Program-made: the position numbers and the translations under genes
IMG/VR virus record: IMGVR_UViG_3300008448_000400
Location: 1 to 30,875 of that record
Length of the DNA stretch: 30,875 nucleotides
From: a virus
Direction: 5' to 3' (one strand)
Part shown: positions 14,401-22,018 of the stretch, in pieces
How positions within the stretch are numbered: position 1 is the stretch's first letter
Layout: each line of letters opens with the position of its first letter
The notes under the pieces: generated by a model
Database searches by the model: none
What the model was told of the DNA's origin: nothing
The model's input: only the letters and a program-made list of their open reading frames with translations

Positions 14401-14745
14401 TCAGAGACGCTTTGTTTGTCTGTATGTCCGAATACCTAGGGCAGTACCTATAAGCCCACAGGCAATCATCATACCCAGGGCTTGCGTCTGGGCATCCATC
14501 AACTTCTCACGGCCTTGGTTAACCTCGTTGGCTAACCTTTCGTTGTCTGACTGAATATCTTTCTTTCCGTCTGCGTGTTCGACGACGAAGGCTACATAGG
14601 TGTCCTTGTCAACGGCCAGGTCTAATACGGAATCGGCAGCTTGATATACGCGGAATGAGCAGAATGAAGCCAGGAGAAGAACGCCAGCAAGTCCAACGGT
14701 AAGGGGGTCAAGTCCTTTTGCTTCGATGGACTTCTTCTTCCTCAT
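14401..14745 (-). CDS. Two-span membrane protein of the lysis cassette
   Basis: Last gene of the late block. After a basic N-terminus (MRKKKSIEAKG) come a membrane segment PLTVGLAGVLLLASFCSF (about 14-32), a polar helical middle that may be coiled coil (NERLANEVNQGREKLMDAQTQ), and a second membrane segment ALGMMIACGLIGTALGIRTY. No family was recognised. Next to a holin-like gene, with which it shares an ATGA overlap, it could be an antiholin, a second holin or a spanin partner. Its end lies 25 bases from the end of the convergent primase-helicase gene. Confidence 0.6.
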   Translation of the reverse strand: MRKKKSIEAKGLDPLTVGLAGVLLLASFCSFRVYQAADSVLDLAVDKDTYVAFVVEHADGKKDIQSDNERLANEVNQGREKLMDAQTQALGMMIACGLIGTALGIRTYRQTKRL

Positions 14746-15098
14746 TTCTTCTTTGCTTTAATCTTACCCGACACCTTGGCCATCTCTGCGTTGCCTTTAG
14801 CCTTTAGCCACTTGATAGCAAAATCTGCGACCTCCGGGGCGGCATAACCGCTTGCGCCTACGGCAGCGAAACGTAACCCTTGAGATTGAATGTAACCGTC
14901 CGTTGCCCAACCGACGAGACACGCGGTAACCGCTGCGAAGAACATACGCCTAGCGATCCAGCCAAAAGATACCGGCTCTTGTGACATTACGATTCTTGCT
15001 AACATTGCGGCTGCACCAATCGGAAGGAAGCGAGCAGCGTCGGCAATCAACTTGTCGGTATCTGGTGGAAGGTCGTTAGGGTTCGGTGCTGCGCTCAT
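14742..15098 (-). CDS. Probable holin (LydA / superfamily III-like)
   Basis: Likely the membrane pore former that triggers lysis. ATG at 15098 overlaps the previous stop by ATGA, better than an upstream in-frame ATG at 15143. The 118 aa protein has hydrophobic stretches FLPIGAAAMLARIV, MFFAAVTACLVGWATDGYI and LRFAAVGASGYAAPEVADF, and a strongly basic tail (KVSGKIKAKKK), as holins do. The G-x-S/G-Y-x-x-x-E-x-x-D-F ending of the third helix resembles LydA-type phage holins. The family call comes from overall look, so it remains moderate. Confidence 0.6.
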   Translation of the reverse strand: MSAAPNPNDLPPDTDKLIADAARFLPIGAAAMLARIVMSQEPVSFGWIARRMFFAAVTACLVGWATDGYIQSQGLRFAAVGASGYAAPEVADFAIKWLKAKGNAEMAKVSGKIKAKKK

Positions 15099-15388
15099 TT
15101 GATGTCGGTTCTGCGGTAGCCCTGTTTCCATAGCACGTTGCAAATCTGTGAGGCGATATGGTTCACCTCGGTCTCGTTAAGGTCTTTATCGCGTTGGCAG
15201 AGCCAGTCGCCTATATGGAGAGCCTCATGGATCAGCGTGTTGAGCTTCTCCTTTGCTGGCTGTTGTGGGTGTATGGAGATGACTGCCTTACCTTCTTCTA
15301 GTTCTGCCAAGCCATAGTACTTCCTGCCCTTATGGGACAGTCTGCGCTCAACCACCGTGAGGCTCTTGAGCTTACGAGGCTTTGCCAT
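15095..15388 (-). CDS. Small HExxH metallopeptidase-like protein, 97 aa
   Basis: A minimal zincin: NTLIHEALHIGDWL contains HEALH at residues 54-58, the zinc-binding and catalytic HExxH, and 13-16 residues on, ETEVNHIASQI offers Glu72/Glu74 or His77 as third ligand. The N-terminal 45 residues are basic and then beta-rich (KYYGLAELEEGKAVISIH), as expected of the sheet that precedes the active-site helix. Small phage proteins of this plan are common but poorly characterised. It overlaps the upstream lipoprotein gene by 17 bases and the holin start by ATGA, placing it inside the lysis cassette, where a role in maturing or cleaving envelope proteins is possible. Confidence 0.68.
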   Translation of the reverse strand: MAKPRKLKSLTVVERRLSHKGRKYYGLAELEEGKAVISIHPQQPAKEKLNTLIHEALHIGDWLCQRDKDLNETEVNHIASQICNVLWKQGYRRTDIK

Positions 15389-16100
15389 CTTCGCCTTTGT
15401 CTCCTAATGCCCCAGGGTCGTCGGGGCAGTTGTGGGCAATCTTGTTCCAATTAAAGGCAAAGATGGACGCGGTGACGGTAACGATGATACCGCTGACAAT
15501 CCAGATGAAGGCGGGTGAATCCATATATTGTGGAAGTGATACGACGGACGCACCAATGGCGATACCTATGCCAGCATTCTTCTTGCTAGCACCGAACATA
15601 ATCATTGCTACTCCGGCTAGGATTAGGACACCGCCAATACCGATGATAATGGTATTACGGTGGGTCTTCTCAGCGGCTAGGAGTTCCTGCTGTTTGGCTT
15701 CCAACTGGTCTTTAGCCTTTTGCTTTTCGGCTTCGACTTTAGACCAGAGATCGTCGAGTTGGCGTTGATGCGAGTCCGCAACTGCTTTAGCCTTCTCATA
15801 TGCTTTCGGGTCGGCTTTGTCCGCACGTGCTTTTGCATAGGCTAGGTCTGTGGCTGTTGGGCGTGGTAGGTAGGATTGGGCAATGTCTAGTTCTGCTGAC
15901 GTGACATTGGTTAAGCCCTGGCGGTTAGCATCGGCAGCGACTTGGACGGCTGCTGCTGCGCGGGACATAACAAAGTCGTTCTTGTCCGCGTACTGGTCAA
16001 CCTGTCCTGCTTTGGTGGTGACCTCGGCAGGAGCTTCTGGACTGCGCCAGAGGAAGCAACCTTGGAGGAGCAGGGTAATGGCCAGTAATGCGTATCTCAT
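15372..16100 (-). CDS. Lipoprotein with coiled coil and C-terminal membrane spans (u-spanin-like)
   Basis: The N-terminus MRYALLAITLLLQGC is a lipoprotein signal with lipidation Cys15. Residues about 45-148 are Ala/Lys/Glu-rich helix, the last part (100-147, with LDDLWSKVEAEKQKAKDQL) a probable coiled coil. Hydrophobic segments follow at about 150-171 (IIIGIGGVLILAGVAMI), 176-192 and 198-217 (FIWIVSGIIVTVTASIFAF), then an acidic tail. A lipid anchor at one end and membrane spans at the other is the plan of unimolecular spanins, which bridge outer and inner membranes and fuse them in the last step of lysis of diderm hosts. Having three spans instead of one is unusual. It starts by ATGA overlap with the micro-lipoprotein gene. 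Confidence 0.68.
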   Translation of the reverse strand: MRYALLAITLLLQGCFLWRSPEAPAEVTTKAGQVDQYADKNDFVMSRAAAAVQVAADANRQGLTNVTSAELDIAQSYLPRPTATDLAYAKARADKADPKAYEKAKAVADSHQRQLDDLWSKVEAEKQKAKDQLEAKQQELLAAEKTHRNTIIIGIGGVLILAGVAMIMFGASKKNAGIGIAIGASVVSLPQYMDSPAFIWIVSGIIVTVTASIFAFNWNKIAHNCPDDPGALGDKGEDGKAS

Positions 16101-16252
16101 TTTGGTAGAGGTGGGTACTGTCCAGGAAATCGCTTATTCCATTCAGCGCGGTCTTTCGCCTGTTGCTCTGGAGAGTTGAGCTTGAGGTTGACGGTCTGAC
16201 TGACGCAACCGCTGACAGCCAAAGCAAGAGCTATGACTGTTAGGGTCTTCAC
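16097..16252 (-). CDS. Micro-lipoprotein, 51 aa (o-spanin-like)
   Basis: Starts on GTG at 16252, which overlaps the preceding stop as GTGA, and ends as ATGA over the next gene, so coupled translation is likely. MKTLTVIALALAVSGC is a good lipoprotein signal with a V-S-G-C lipobox and Cys16. The mature part is only 36 residues and ends Pro-rich (FPGQYPPLPK). Small, Pro-containing lipoproteins next to lysis genes are typical of outer-membrane spanin subunits (Rz1 type); mature length fits, partner unclear. A different frame on the same strand (15997-16227) is open across this interval but gives low-complexity sequence. Confidence 0.66.
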   Translation of the reverse strand: MKTLTVIALALAVSGCVSQTVNLKLNSPEQQAKDRAEWNKRFPGQYPPLPK

Positions 16253-16371
16253 TTTTTGATAGCGTCGAGGATGTCTTTCGCTTTGGCAATCTTGCTAGAC
16301 GCGGAGTTTTTGACACCAGCGTAGAAGCCGACAGCGAATGCGAGTGCGATGAGGATGAGTGTAGTAATCAT
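16249..16371 (-). CDS. Single-span membrane micro-protein, 40 aa
   Basis: ATG at 16371 overlaps the previous stop by ATGA and the stop overlaps the next GTG start by GTGA. The peptide begins MITTLILIALAFAVGFYAG, one membrane helix right at the N-terminus, followed by a basic amphipathic tail (KNSASSKIAKAKDILDAIKK). It could be a pinholin-like peptide or a very short inner-membrane spanin partner of the adjacent micro-lipoprotein. Neither is established. Confidence 0.66.
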   Translation of the reverse strand: MITTLILIALAFAVGFYAGVKNSASSKIAKAKDILDAIKK

Positions 16372-16562
16372 AGGAGTTCGATTTTGATAAGAGGGGAAAG
16401 GTTAAGGGGTTCGATGCCTTCGGGGACGGTGACGATGCACTCACTTTCGGAGAGCGTGACAGGCCATCCATCAAAGGCAGGAAAAATGGCAGAGACTAAA
16501 GGAGGTGGGCAAACTGATGCGTCCAACTTTCCAATGATAAAAGTGATTCGATAGGTTTTCAT
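16368..16562 (-). CDS. Hypothetical protein, 64 aa
   Basis: ATG at 16562 overlaps the fibre gene's stop by one base (TAATG), preferred to an in-frame start at 16595 inside that gene. The protein begins MKTYRITFIIGKLDASVCPP and looks beta-rich and Pro-rich (FDGWPVTLSESECIVTVPEG). No signal or membrane segment stands out. Placed directly after the collagen-like fibre, it might be a fibre assembly factor or small tail component; nothing in the sequence decides this. Confidence 0.58.
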   Translation of the reverse strand: MKTYRITFIIGKLDASVCPPPLVSAIFPAFDGWPVTLSESECIVTVPEGIEPLNLSPLIKIELL

Positions 16563-18061
16563 TAGCGTCCAAAGTCTGCTGTGAAGTTTGCACACAGGAT
16601 TTGCATCCTTACTCCAGAAGTTGCGGCTATGTTTTGTGCCTCAAGAATAACATTATTACTGCTACCTGTCGCAACAGTTGGCCCAGCAGTTGTTGTGGCT
16701 ACCTGTGTGCCTTGATTGTATAAAGTGACTGTTCCGTTTCCTTCTGAAACAATGCGTAGGTCAAAAACAAATGTGCTTCCAACTGCAAGCGAAGTTGCAA
16801 CCGCAGTTAAGGTTGTTCCGTCATGAACGATTAACTCAAGGAAACCTGTTCCATAGTTTCTAACGCCAACCGTTCTTGTTGTTGGGTCACCTGCTACACC
16901 ACTAAATGAAGGTTTGCCAATCACTAATCTTCCAACCGTATTTGGGTCAGTTGTGTTTACGCCTTTAACATACTGAAAAGTAAACTCATTCTTTTTGCTC
17001 CAATCGATTGCTGTGTTATAAGGAGTATTACCGTTAGTTAAAAGTAATGAATAATAAACTGTTCCATAGCCAATAGTCGGAGCAGTTGGGGCGGCCGCAG
17101 ATTTAGCATTAAAGTTTTGCCCACCACTTGCACCTGTTCCGCTTGTTGCACCTGTCCAAACTGCCGCTCCTATTGCTAATCTTGAAGGTTTATTTACATT
17201 GCTTCTTAGACCTTCGGGAGTCACAGCCCTTGCCGTATCCGTCCCAGCAATCGCTTCAGCCGTAGTAGCCAACTCAACCTTACCAGCCACCGTAGTCGAT
17301 GCGGAAGGGACTACTGGTAAAGTCTGCAACGCTCCTGTCCCATCAATGAACTGCGAGACTGTTCCACCAGCAGGAGGGAAGGCGGTAATCTGCGTTGTAG
17401 AGTCTTGGAAAACTATTCCAGAACCATAACTTGAACCTTGAAGATTCAATCCAGACTTTGACAAAACAGCACGAACAGGACTACCCATTCCAAACTCAAG
17501 GACAGTTAGTTGGTTGTTATTTACATAGATAGCATTACTATCACCGCTTACAGTATGTTGTACATTTGCAAACTGAACCGTGTCAGCAATGTTCAACGAC
17601 TGGTCGAAAGGGTTAGGCTTGTACGCGGGGTCTATGCTGATCGTCTGCGTACCGCTGTCGTACTGAATAGGCGCAGTCGCGTAAGCTACGCCAGAGTCAC
17701 CTGTATCGCCCTTATCGCCTTTCTCGCCTTGGATGCCCTGTATTCCTTGGATACCCTGTATGCCCTGTATGCCTTGGTCGCCTTGGTCACCTTTAACACC
17801 TTGGATACCTTGGTCTCCCTTATCTCCTTTTATCCCTTGGATGCCTTGGATACCTTGGATACCCTGCTCGCCTTGGATACCTTGCTCGCCTTGGATACCT
17901 TGGATGCCTTGAATCCCTTGGTCGCCTTTAGGACCAGGGGTGGCAATCTCCGCGTTAAGCGAAAACTGTGAAGGCGCAATCTCTACGGTAAATGTGTACT
18001 CGCTCTGCCCAATCGTCGCAGAGAAAGCCCCTAGCCCCTGGAGCGTGACGGTAAGGGCCAT
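16562..18061 (-). CDS. Collagen-like tail fibre protein, 499 aa
   Basis: Probable fibre or receptor-binding protein. Residues 1-42 are a beta-rich cap (MALTVTLQGLGAFSATIG). Residues 43-123 are 27 uninterrupted G-x-y triplets, mostly GIQ with GDK, GEQ and GPK, a collagen-like rod likely to be trimeric. Next comes NPFDQSLNIADTVQFANV, a repeat unit also found in the neighbouring 659-aa protein, then GIVFQDSTTQITAF, and a stretch VAGKVELATTAEAIAGTDTARAVTPEGL of a type common in phage fibres. The C-terminal 200 residues look like a beta-sandwich (TVGVRNYGTGFLELIVHDG), perhaps the binding head. It is coupled to the next gene by TAATG. Confidence 0.82.
   Translation of the reverse strand: MALTVTLQGLGAFSATIGQSEYTFTVEIAPSQFSLNAEIATPGPKGDQGIQGIQGIQGEQGIQGEQGIQGIQGIQGIKGDKGDQGIQGVKGDQGDQGIQGIQGIQGIQGIQGEKGDKGDTGDSGVAYATAPIQYDSGTQTISIDPAYKPNPFDQSLNIADTVQFANVQHTVSGDSNAIYVNNNQLTVLEFGMGSPVRAVLSKSGLNLQGSSYGSGIVFQDSTTQITAFPPAGGTVSQFIDGTGALQTLPVVPSASTTVAGKVELATTAEAIAGTDTARAVTPEGLRSNVNKPSRLAIGAAVWTGATSGTGASGGQNFNAKSAAAPTAPTIGYGTVYYSLLLTNGNTPYNTAIDWSKKNEFTFQYVKGVNTTDPNTVGRLVIGKPSFSGVAGDPTTRTVGVRNYGTGFLELIVHDGTTLTAVATSLAVGSTFVFDLRIVSEGNGTVTLYNQGTQVATTTAGPTVATGSSNNVILEAQNIAATSGVRMQILCANFTADFGR
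17690..17935 (-). repeat. DNA repeat tract encoding 27 Gly-x-y triplets
   Basis: Short repeats of 9-18 bases (CTTGGATAC, CCTTGGATGCCCTGTAT and variants on the plus strand) arise from GIQ/GDK codons of the collagen-like rod. Synonymous variation between units suggests an old or selected array. Such tracts can gain or lose units by recombination, which would change the rod length in 9-base or larger steps. Confidence 0.75.
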
Positions 18062-18064
18062 AGG

Positions 18065-18382
18065 TTAGAGCGTGACCTGTGAGGCCACCGTTAACATTAT
18101 TGTCTGTGAATAGAAGACTACTCCACCGATCTCAAAGCGGATATCCCATTGAGCATCTCCGGTGTCCCAGGTTGCCGTGTTAGCAGAGTCAGCTTCGCAA
18201 GTGAAAGATAGACCGTCACCGGCTAAGGTCACAGTTAAAGGATAACGGTTGCGCCCAGAATCGAGAATCGACGAGGTGACTGTGCAGCCGATTAGATTGG
18301 GCAGCCCTCCTGGATCGGGAGCGTAAGTAACGGTGGCAAGAAATGTTGCCTCGCGTTTGAATATGATGTCGGTGTCGGCCAT
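18065..18382 (-). CDS. Small beta-rich tail-associated protein, 105 aa
   Basis: Not assigned to a family. The sequence (MADTDIIFKREATFLATVTY at the start, then GCTVTSSILDSGRNRYPLTVTL, WDIRFEIGGVVFYSQTIMLTV) looks like a single beta-sandwich domain of the BppU/Ig-like kind often found in phage baseplate or fibre-attachment proteins. Lying between two fibre-type genes, coupled to the upstream one by TAATG and three bases before the collagen-like gene, it is probably an adaptor of the fibre assembly. Confidence 0.58.
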   Translation of the reverse strand: MADTDIIFKREATFLATVTYAPDPGGLPNLIGCTVTSSILDSGRNRYPLTVTLAGDGLSFTCEADSANTATWDTGDAQWDIRFEIGGVVFYSQTIMLTVASQVTL

Positions 18383-20361
18383 TATGCGAGTCGGGCGGGA
18401 ACCCAGTAAGCAGTACCAGTATCGTCAATGACTTTCACTTCGTCTGGGTAATGCGATGTGAAACTTGTTCCAATACCGCTACCGTTGGCTTGAATCTCAC
18501 GGACGACGCGAGTGTTCTGTACGGTAGTATCTGCAAATGTGATACCAGTTCCAGCAGTAATGTTTAGAGTTCCGCTAAAGATGTCTATAAAGTCAATACT
18601 TGCCGCAGACCAAGTTGCCGTTCCGTCATTGATGAACGCAGTCGTTTGCAATGTCGAGTCGTTGAATGTTATTCCAGACGAATCGAGATTAACAGGACTT
18701 GCACCGCCAGATGATACTGGAGCCGTGATGCTGACAAACGAAGGACTGTCCGTGGTCTTTAGGCTCTGGTTAAACGACGAGAGTAACGCGTAGGTGCTGG
18801 CCGCAGTCGTGATAGTTAAGTAAGTCGAAGCCGCAGTCGTGACCGTCAAATAGTCAGCAGGAATAAACGCTGAATCTTGGAATGTAGCGTCTTGGAATGT
18901 GATACCTGTACCAGCGTATTCTGTGACCTTTCCAGCGGCAGGGTCTGATACACGAACTTTTGCACCGTTGGCAACAATGTCGATACCTGTTGAACTTGTA
19001 CCGAACACAAAACCAGTAGTACTTATTGAAGCAAACTCAACATTGTCAGTTGTGTTCAAGTCTTGGTCAAATGGGTTTGAACCAACTAGAGCATAACGAG
19101 TGTCACCGTCAGATACCGTTAAGAAAGGATTACCGCTAGCAGGTGAGGATGACGCGTTGATGGCCGCAACCGTGTCTGATCCATCGGTAGTAACACCTAA
19201 GTTCTGCCATAGGATATCCTGGGTGGCAGTAGATGGCGCGTCCACTAAGTCCTTACGGATGAAACGAGCATTGGCTACTGTCTCCGTTAAGAGAGTACCA
19301 ATAGGAACAGGGCCAACTGCTCCAGATGCGATGACCGCGTTAGCGACGGTGCAACCAACTTGTACTAAAACAGCATTGTTGCCGGCAGATTCAACAGAAA
19401 CTTCGAGGCTAGCCGATTCAGATGCTAGGTTGCCTAAGAAGGCAATCAGCTCGGAGGTAGCAAAGGATATGTCGCCAACTAAAGCGTCTGAAGCAACTAA
19501 ACCAGTACCGTCTACCGACGCGGTGAAGTTTCTAGTAAGTACGATATCATACTGATTCTGGTCAGTTTGGTTTACACTTCCGACCTGTCCGGCATCAACG
19601 CTGCCCGATAATGACGAGGTGATTGCTGTACGAACATCGCCAGAAGATGCGCCAACCCGGATGGCAGATATGTAGGTGTTTGTACCTCTTACCAAGGTTA
19701 ATGTCCAGAAGCCAGACTTTGGACTATTGATGAGGTTTACGCGGATGACTTGATTAACAGTATTCCAACCCGAAACGATTGAAGTAGCCACCGAAGGGCT
19801 GCCAATAGGTGCGAAGGTCGTAGCAAGGGCAAGTGGAGTCTGGCGCAGCTCTACGAAGACGATCTCGCGGGTGGACACGTCTCCAGCCTGGAGAACCAGT
19901 ATGGACTCATAGGATGAGGGCGTGAGCGTGTCCGACCCAGCGAGAATAGAAGGTTTAGTGCCTACGGTGTTCCAGGTAATGCTGTACCCTCCACCTAAGG
20001 AGGCTACGACTACGCCACCTGCGGTGCTAACCGCTGATAGGGCATTTAGGGCTGTTTGAACCGCAGAGGCCGATGCGTTGTAAGGAAGGTCGGATGTCTC
20101 GGTTGAACTAACAGACAGCCTCCATTCGCCTCCTAGGGGGTTCTTTGCCACCGTCCCCACGGCTACCTTGACGCTAGCACCGGCAGGGAATGGAATCTCG
20201 TATGGCGCACGTGCTACCCCTGCACCGGCAAGAAGGTGTAACTCTAGGGAAATGGTGTCCCCAGCGTGGAAAGTAGGGCTAGACGACGATATAAACGAAG
20301 AACCGCTGGATAACAAACGTCCAGTCTCCGCGTTAATCCATAGCTTGAGATTGTTAGCCAT
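18382..20361 (-). CDS. Tail fibre / tail tip protein with repeated modules, 659 aa
   Basis: Probable adhesin-type tail protein. ATG at 20361 (MANNLKLWINAETGRLL) follows the 16-base late element; an in-frame TTG inside that element (20385) is rejected because GAAGG within it acts as ribosome binding site. The N-terminal half is beta-rich, with GEWRLSVSSTETSDLPYNAS and SGFWTLTLVRGTNTYISAIRVG as two copies of one domain type. The C-terminal third repeats NPFDQDLNTTDNVEFASI and SFNQSLKTTDSPSFVSI, and GITFQDATFQDSAF, GITFNDSTLQTTAF and GITFADTTVQNT. These units also occur in the collagen-like fibre, so the two proteins share building blocks. No C-terminal peptidase S74 chaperone is seen. Confidence 0.72.
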   Translation of the reverse strand: MANNLKLWINAETGRLLSSGSSFISSSSPTFHAGDTISLELHLLAGAGVARAPYEIPFPAGASVKVAVGTVAKNPLGGEWRLSVSSTETSDLPYNASASAVQTALNALSAVSTAGGVVVASLGGGYSITWNTVGTKPSILAGSDTLTPSSYESILVLQAGDVSTREIVFVELRQTPLALATTFAPIGSPSVATSIVSGWNTVNQVIRVNLINSPKSGFWTLTLVRGTNTYISAIRVGASSGDVRTAITSSLSGSVDAGQVGSVNQTDQNQYDIVLTRNFTASVDGTGLVASDALVGDISFATSELIAFLGNLASESASLEVSVESAGNNAVLVQVGCTVANAVIASGAVGPVPIGTLLTETVANARFIRKDLVDAPSTATQDILWQNLGVTTDGSDTVAAINASSSPASGNPFLTVSDGDTRYALVGSNPFDQDLNTTDNVEFASISTTGFVFGTSSTGIDIVANGAKVRVSDPAAGKVTEYAGTGITFQDATFQDSAFIPADYLTVTTAASTYLTITTAASTYALLSSFNQSLKTTDSPSFVSITAPVSSGGASPVNLDSSGITFNDSTLQTTAFINDGTATWSAASIDFIDIFSGTLNITAGTGITFADTTVQNTRVVREIQANGSGIGTSFTSHYPDEVKVIDDTGTAYWVPARLA

Positions 20362-20369
20362 ACTGTCTT

Positions 20370-20385
20370 TATCGCCTTCAGTCAA
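20370..20385 (-). promoter_or_regulatory. Late 16-base element, copy 1 (before the 659-aa tail gene)
   Basis: Minus-strand TTGACTGAAGGCGATA, ending nine bases before the ATG. GAAGG lies at a usable Shine-Dalgarno distance. This is the only copy preceded by T instead of C. The element fills most of the 33-base gap after the upstream gene. Confidence 0.75.
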
Positions 20386-20394
20386 AGTAGACCA

Positions 20395-21378
20395 TTATTG
20401 GTCTTCGTAACGATCAATCATTTCAACTTGTTGAATGAATCCGATTGATGGTTCGCTTGAAAGCAAAAAACTAGCGTCAACATATGGTTCAATAATGGGA
20501 CTTTCAAACTTTACTCCGTGTTGCATATTTTCTTCAGAAAACCCATCGTGAAACTCACCGCTTGAAACTTCTCCTTCTTCTGGAGGGCCATAAACTGTGA
20601 TTCCTTCTGCATCCGTAAATGTCCTTACAAATCTAAACTTAAACTTTTTTCCAAAGCAATTAAACAAAGCCATAAACAATGAATTAGTTAAGTCTGGAGC
20701 TTGAAGAACAACAGAGTTTTTTAAAGGATAAGCATAAACATACAGCACAGCTTTTGTTGATGTTTCTTTCACAATTTCATAACCCATTGTGATATGAATT
20801 GGTTGACCGTCTGGTAAGCCAGGTGAATAACCGTATTCTGTTAAATTATAAGACCAAGTAGAACTTGGGCCATTTGAATATGTTGATTTGTATTCTGCGT
20901 TGAATCCAGTTCCATCATCAACATAAACACCTTGCTCAAAATATTTTTCAAGAAGCTGGTCTGGGGTGTAAGGTGGGCTAACGTAAGCCCTCGGCCCATT
21001 ACCTATTTCTTCTATTGATGTTCCGTCCTTAGCCTTCCAAGGATTTATTGTTGGCAAATACTCAAATCTAGGCTGTGGCTTCTTAGTGCCTGGAGTTGCG
21101 TTTCCGTTTGCAATTCCTGGGTCTTTATCAAGTTCTCTGATTTGAAAATGTCCTCCAGGTAAATATACAGCCGCAGAAGATGGGATTACATACTCAAATA
21201 AAGTCCACGATCTAACATATCTGCTTTCGTCTTTGTATGTTAAGTTAAATGTTTCTTCGTTTGGAGGAGAACCAACATTAGATGGATTATCTTTATTTAT
21301 GTAAATATAACGGTATCCGTTATAATATACAGACTCATTTAATGAGTAAGATTTTGTTTTATCCCATTCCGCTGACAT
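20395..21378 (-). CDS. Tail-associated protein with N-terminal carbohydrate-binding-like module
   Basis: The first 45 residues (AEWDKTKSYSLNESVYYNG, then YRYIYINKD) resemble the W-x-x-x-x-x-Y-x-x-x-D/E-x-V-x-Y-x-G-x-x-Y pattern of small chitin/cellulose-binding modules of the CBM5/12 type found at the ends of phage tail proteins. The rest is aromatic-rich, beta-rich and unassigned, with acidic loops (GPPEEGEVSSGEFHDGFSEEN). The gene is clearly more AT-rich than its fibre neighbours, hinting at separate ancestry. Position after the tape measure suggests a tail tip or receptor-binding part. Confidence 0.55.
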   Translation of the reverse strand: MSAEWDKTKSYSLNESVYYNGYRYIYINKDNPSNVGSPPNEETFNLTYKDESRYVRSWTLFEYVIPSSAAVYLPGGHFQIRELDKDPGIANGNATPGTKKPQPRFEYLPTINPWKAKDGTSIEEIGNGPRAYVSPPYTPDQLLEKYFEQGVYVDDGTGFNAEYKSTYSNGPSSTWSYNLTEYGYSPGLPDGQPIHITMGYEIVKETSTKAVLYVYAYPLKNSVVLQAPDLTNSLFMALFNCFGKKFKFRFVRTFTDAEGITVYGPPEEGEVSSGEFHDGFSEENMQHGVKFESPIIEPYVDASFLLSSEPSIGFIQQVEMIDRYEDQ

Positions 21379-21379
21379 A

Positions 21380-22018
21380 TCATCGAGAAGTCCAATTCCA
21401 AACAGCGATAGAGCCTCCCTTGACGCGTATTAACGCCAAGGATGCATATATAAACTGATTTATGGAACTTATGGACTTAATTGTGCCGCCTTCCTTATTC
21501 AATGAGATGCTTGCAATAACTATTTTGCCTTCTTCCGGAGTGTCATAAATAGATTCAAGGTCATCAACTAGATAAACATCAGTTGTGTTTGGGAAAAACT
21601 TTTTTTCTGCATTAACAGTTGCCCTCAAGACCACATATTTAACCGTTCCAGAAGCCGAGTTTAATTCAAGGTAAGGGCGAGGAACTTCGTCTAAATACTT
21701 ACCAGCCATAGGGCCGTTAAATACTTTTGGTATGAAACTGTTTACTGTACCTGCTCTTATGTAAAGATTGAAGCTACCTGCCGTCGTTCCAGGTTCGATT
21801 GTTACCTTAAAAGGGTAATCAATATTATTTCCAATACCAGCGTCGCGTGATCCAGTAAGGTCAACCGTCCCAAATGGCCCTTGCGCTACAAGGTTTCCAG
21901 TTGAGTGCCATTGACGACCGTACCCAGCGTGACGAGCCAAGTCGTTTAACTTTGACGCGTACAATATCTCGCCAGGGTAAAACATACCACCCTCTGACCT
22001 ATTGCCTTCAATGCTCAT
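21380..22018 (-). CDS. Tail tip protein, unassigned, 212 aa
   Basis: ATG at 22018 overlaps the previous stop (TAATG); the longer frame from 22066 is rejected because it lies inside that gene. The protein starts MSIEGNRSEGGMFYPGEILYASKLNDLARHAGYGRQW. A motif of the F-x-P-G-x-x-x-x-A-x-x-x-N-x-L type near the N-terminus is frequent in phage structural proteins. The rest is beta-rich (FNLYIRAGTVNSFIPKV, VKYVVLRATVNAEKK). One base separates it from the next gene. Presumably a virion component; role unresolved. Confidence 0.55.
   Translation of the reverse strand: MSIEGNRSEGGMFYPGEILYASKLNDLARHAGYGRQWHSTGNLVAQGPFGTVDLTGSRDAGIGNNIDYPFKVTIEPGTTAGSFNLYIRAGTVNSFIPKVFNGPMAGKYLDEVPRPYLELNSASGTVKYVVLRATVNAEKKFFPNTTDVYLVDDLESIYDTPEEGKIVIASISLNKEGGTIKSISSINQFIYASLALIRVKGGSIAVWNWTSR

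Noticed and set aside
15997-16227. Minus-strand 76-codon frame across the micro-lipoprotein gene
   Set aside because: Its sequence is Ser/Arg/Pro-rich and unlike a protein, while the alternative frame has a lipobox and overlaps both neighbours by four bases.
17690-17935. Regular short repeats resembling a CRISPR or tandem-repeat array
   Set aside because: The repeats are in frame inside a 499-aa gene and encode Gly-x-y triplets of a collagen-like rod; there are no unique spacers.
20361-20385. In-frame TTG start at 20385 giving eight extra residues on the tail protein
   Set aside because: The TTG lies within the repeated 16-base element that precedes three other genes as untranslated leader; ATG at 20361 has GAAGG at proper spacing.
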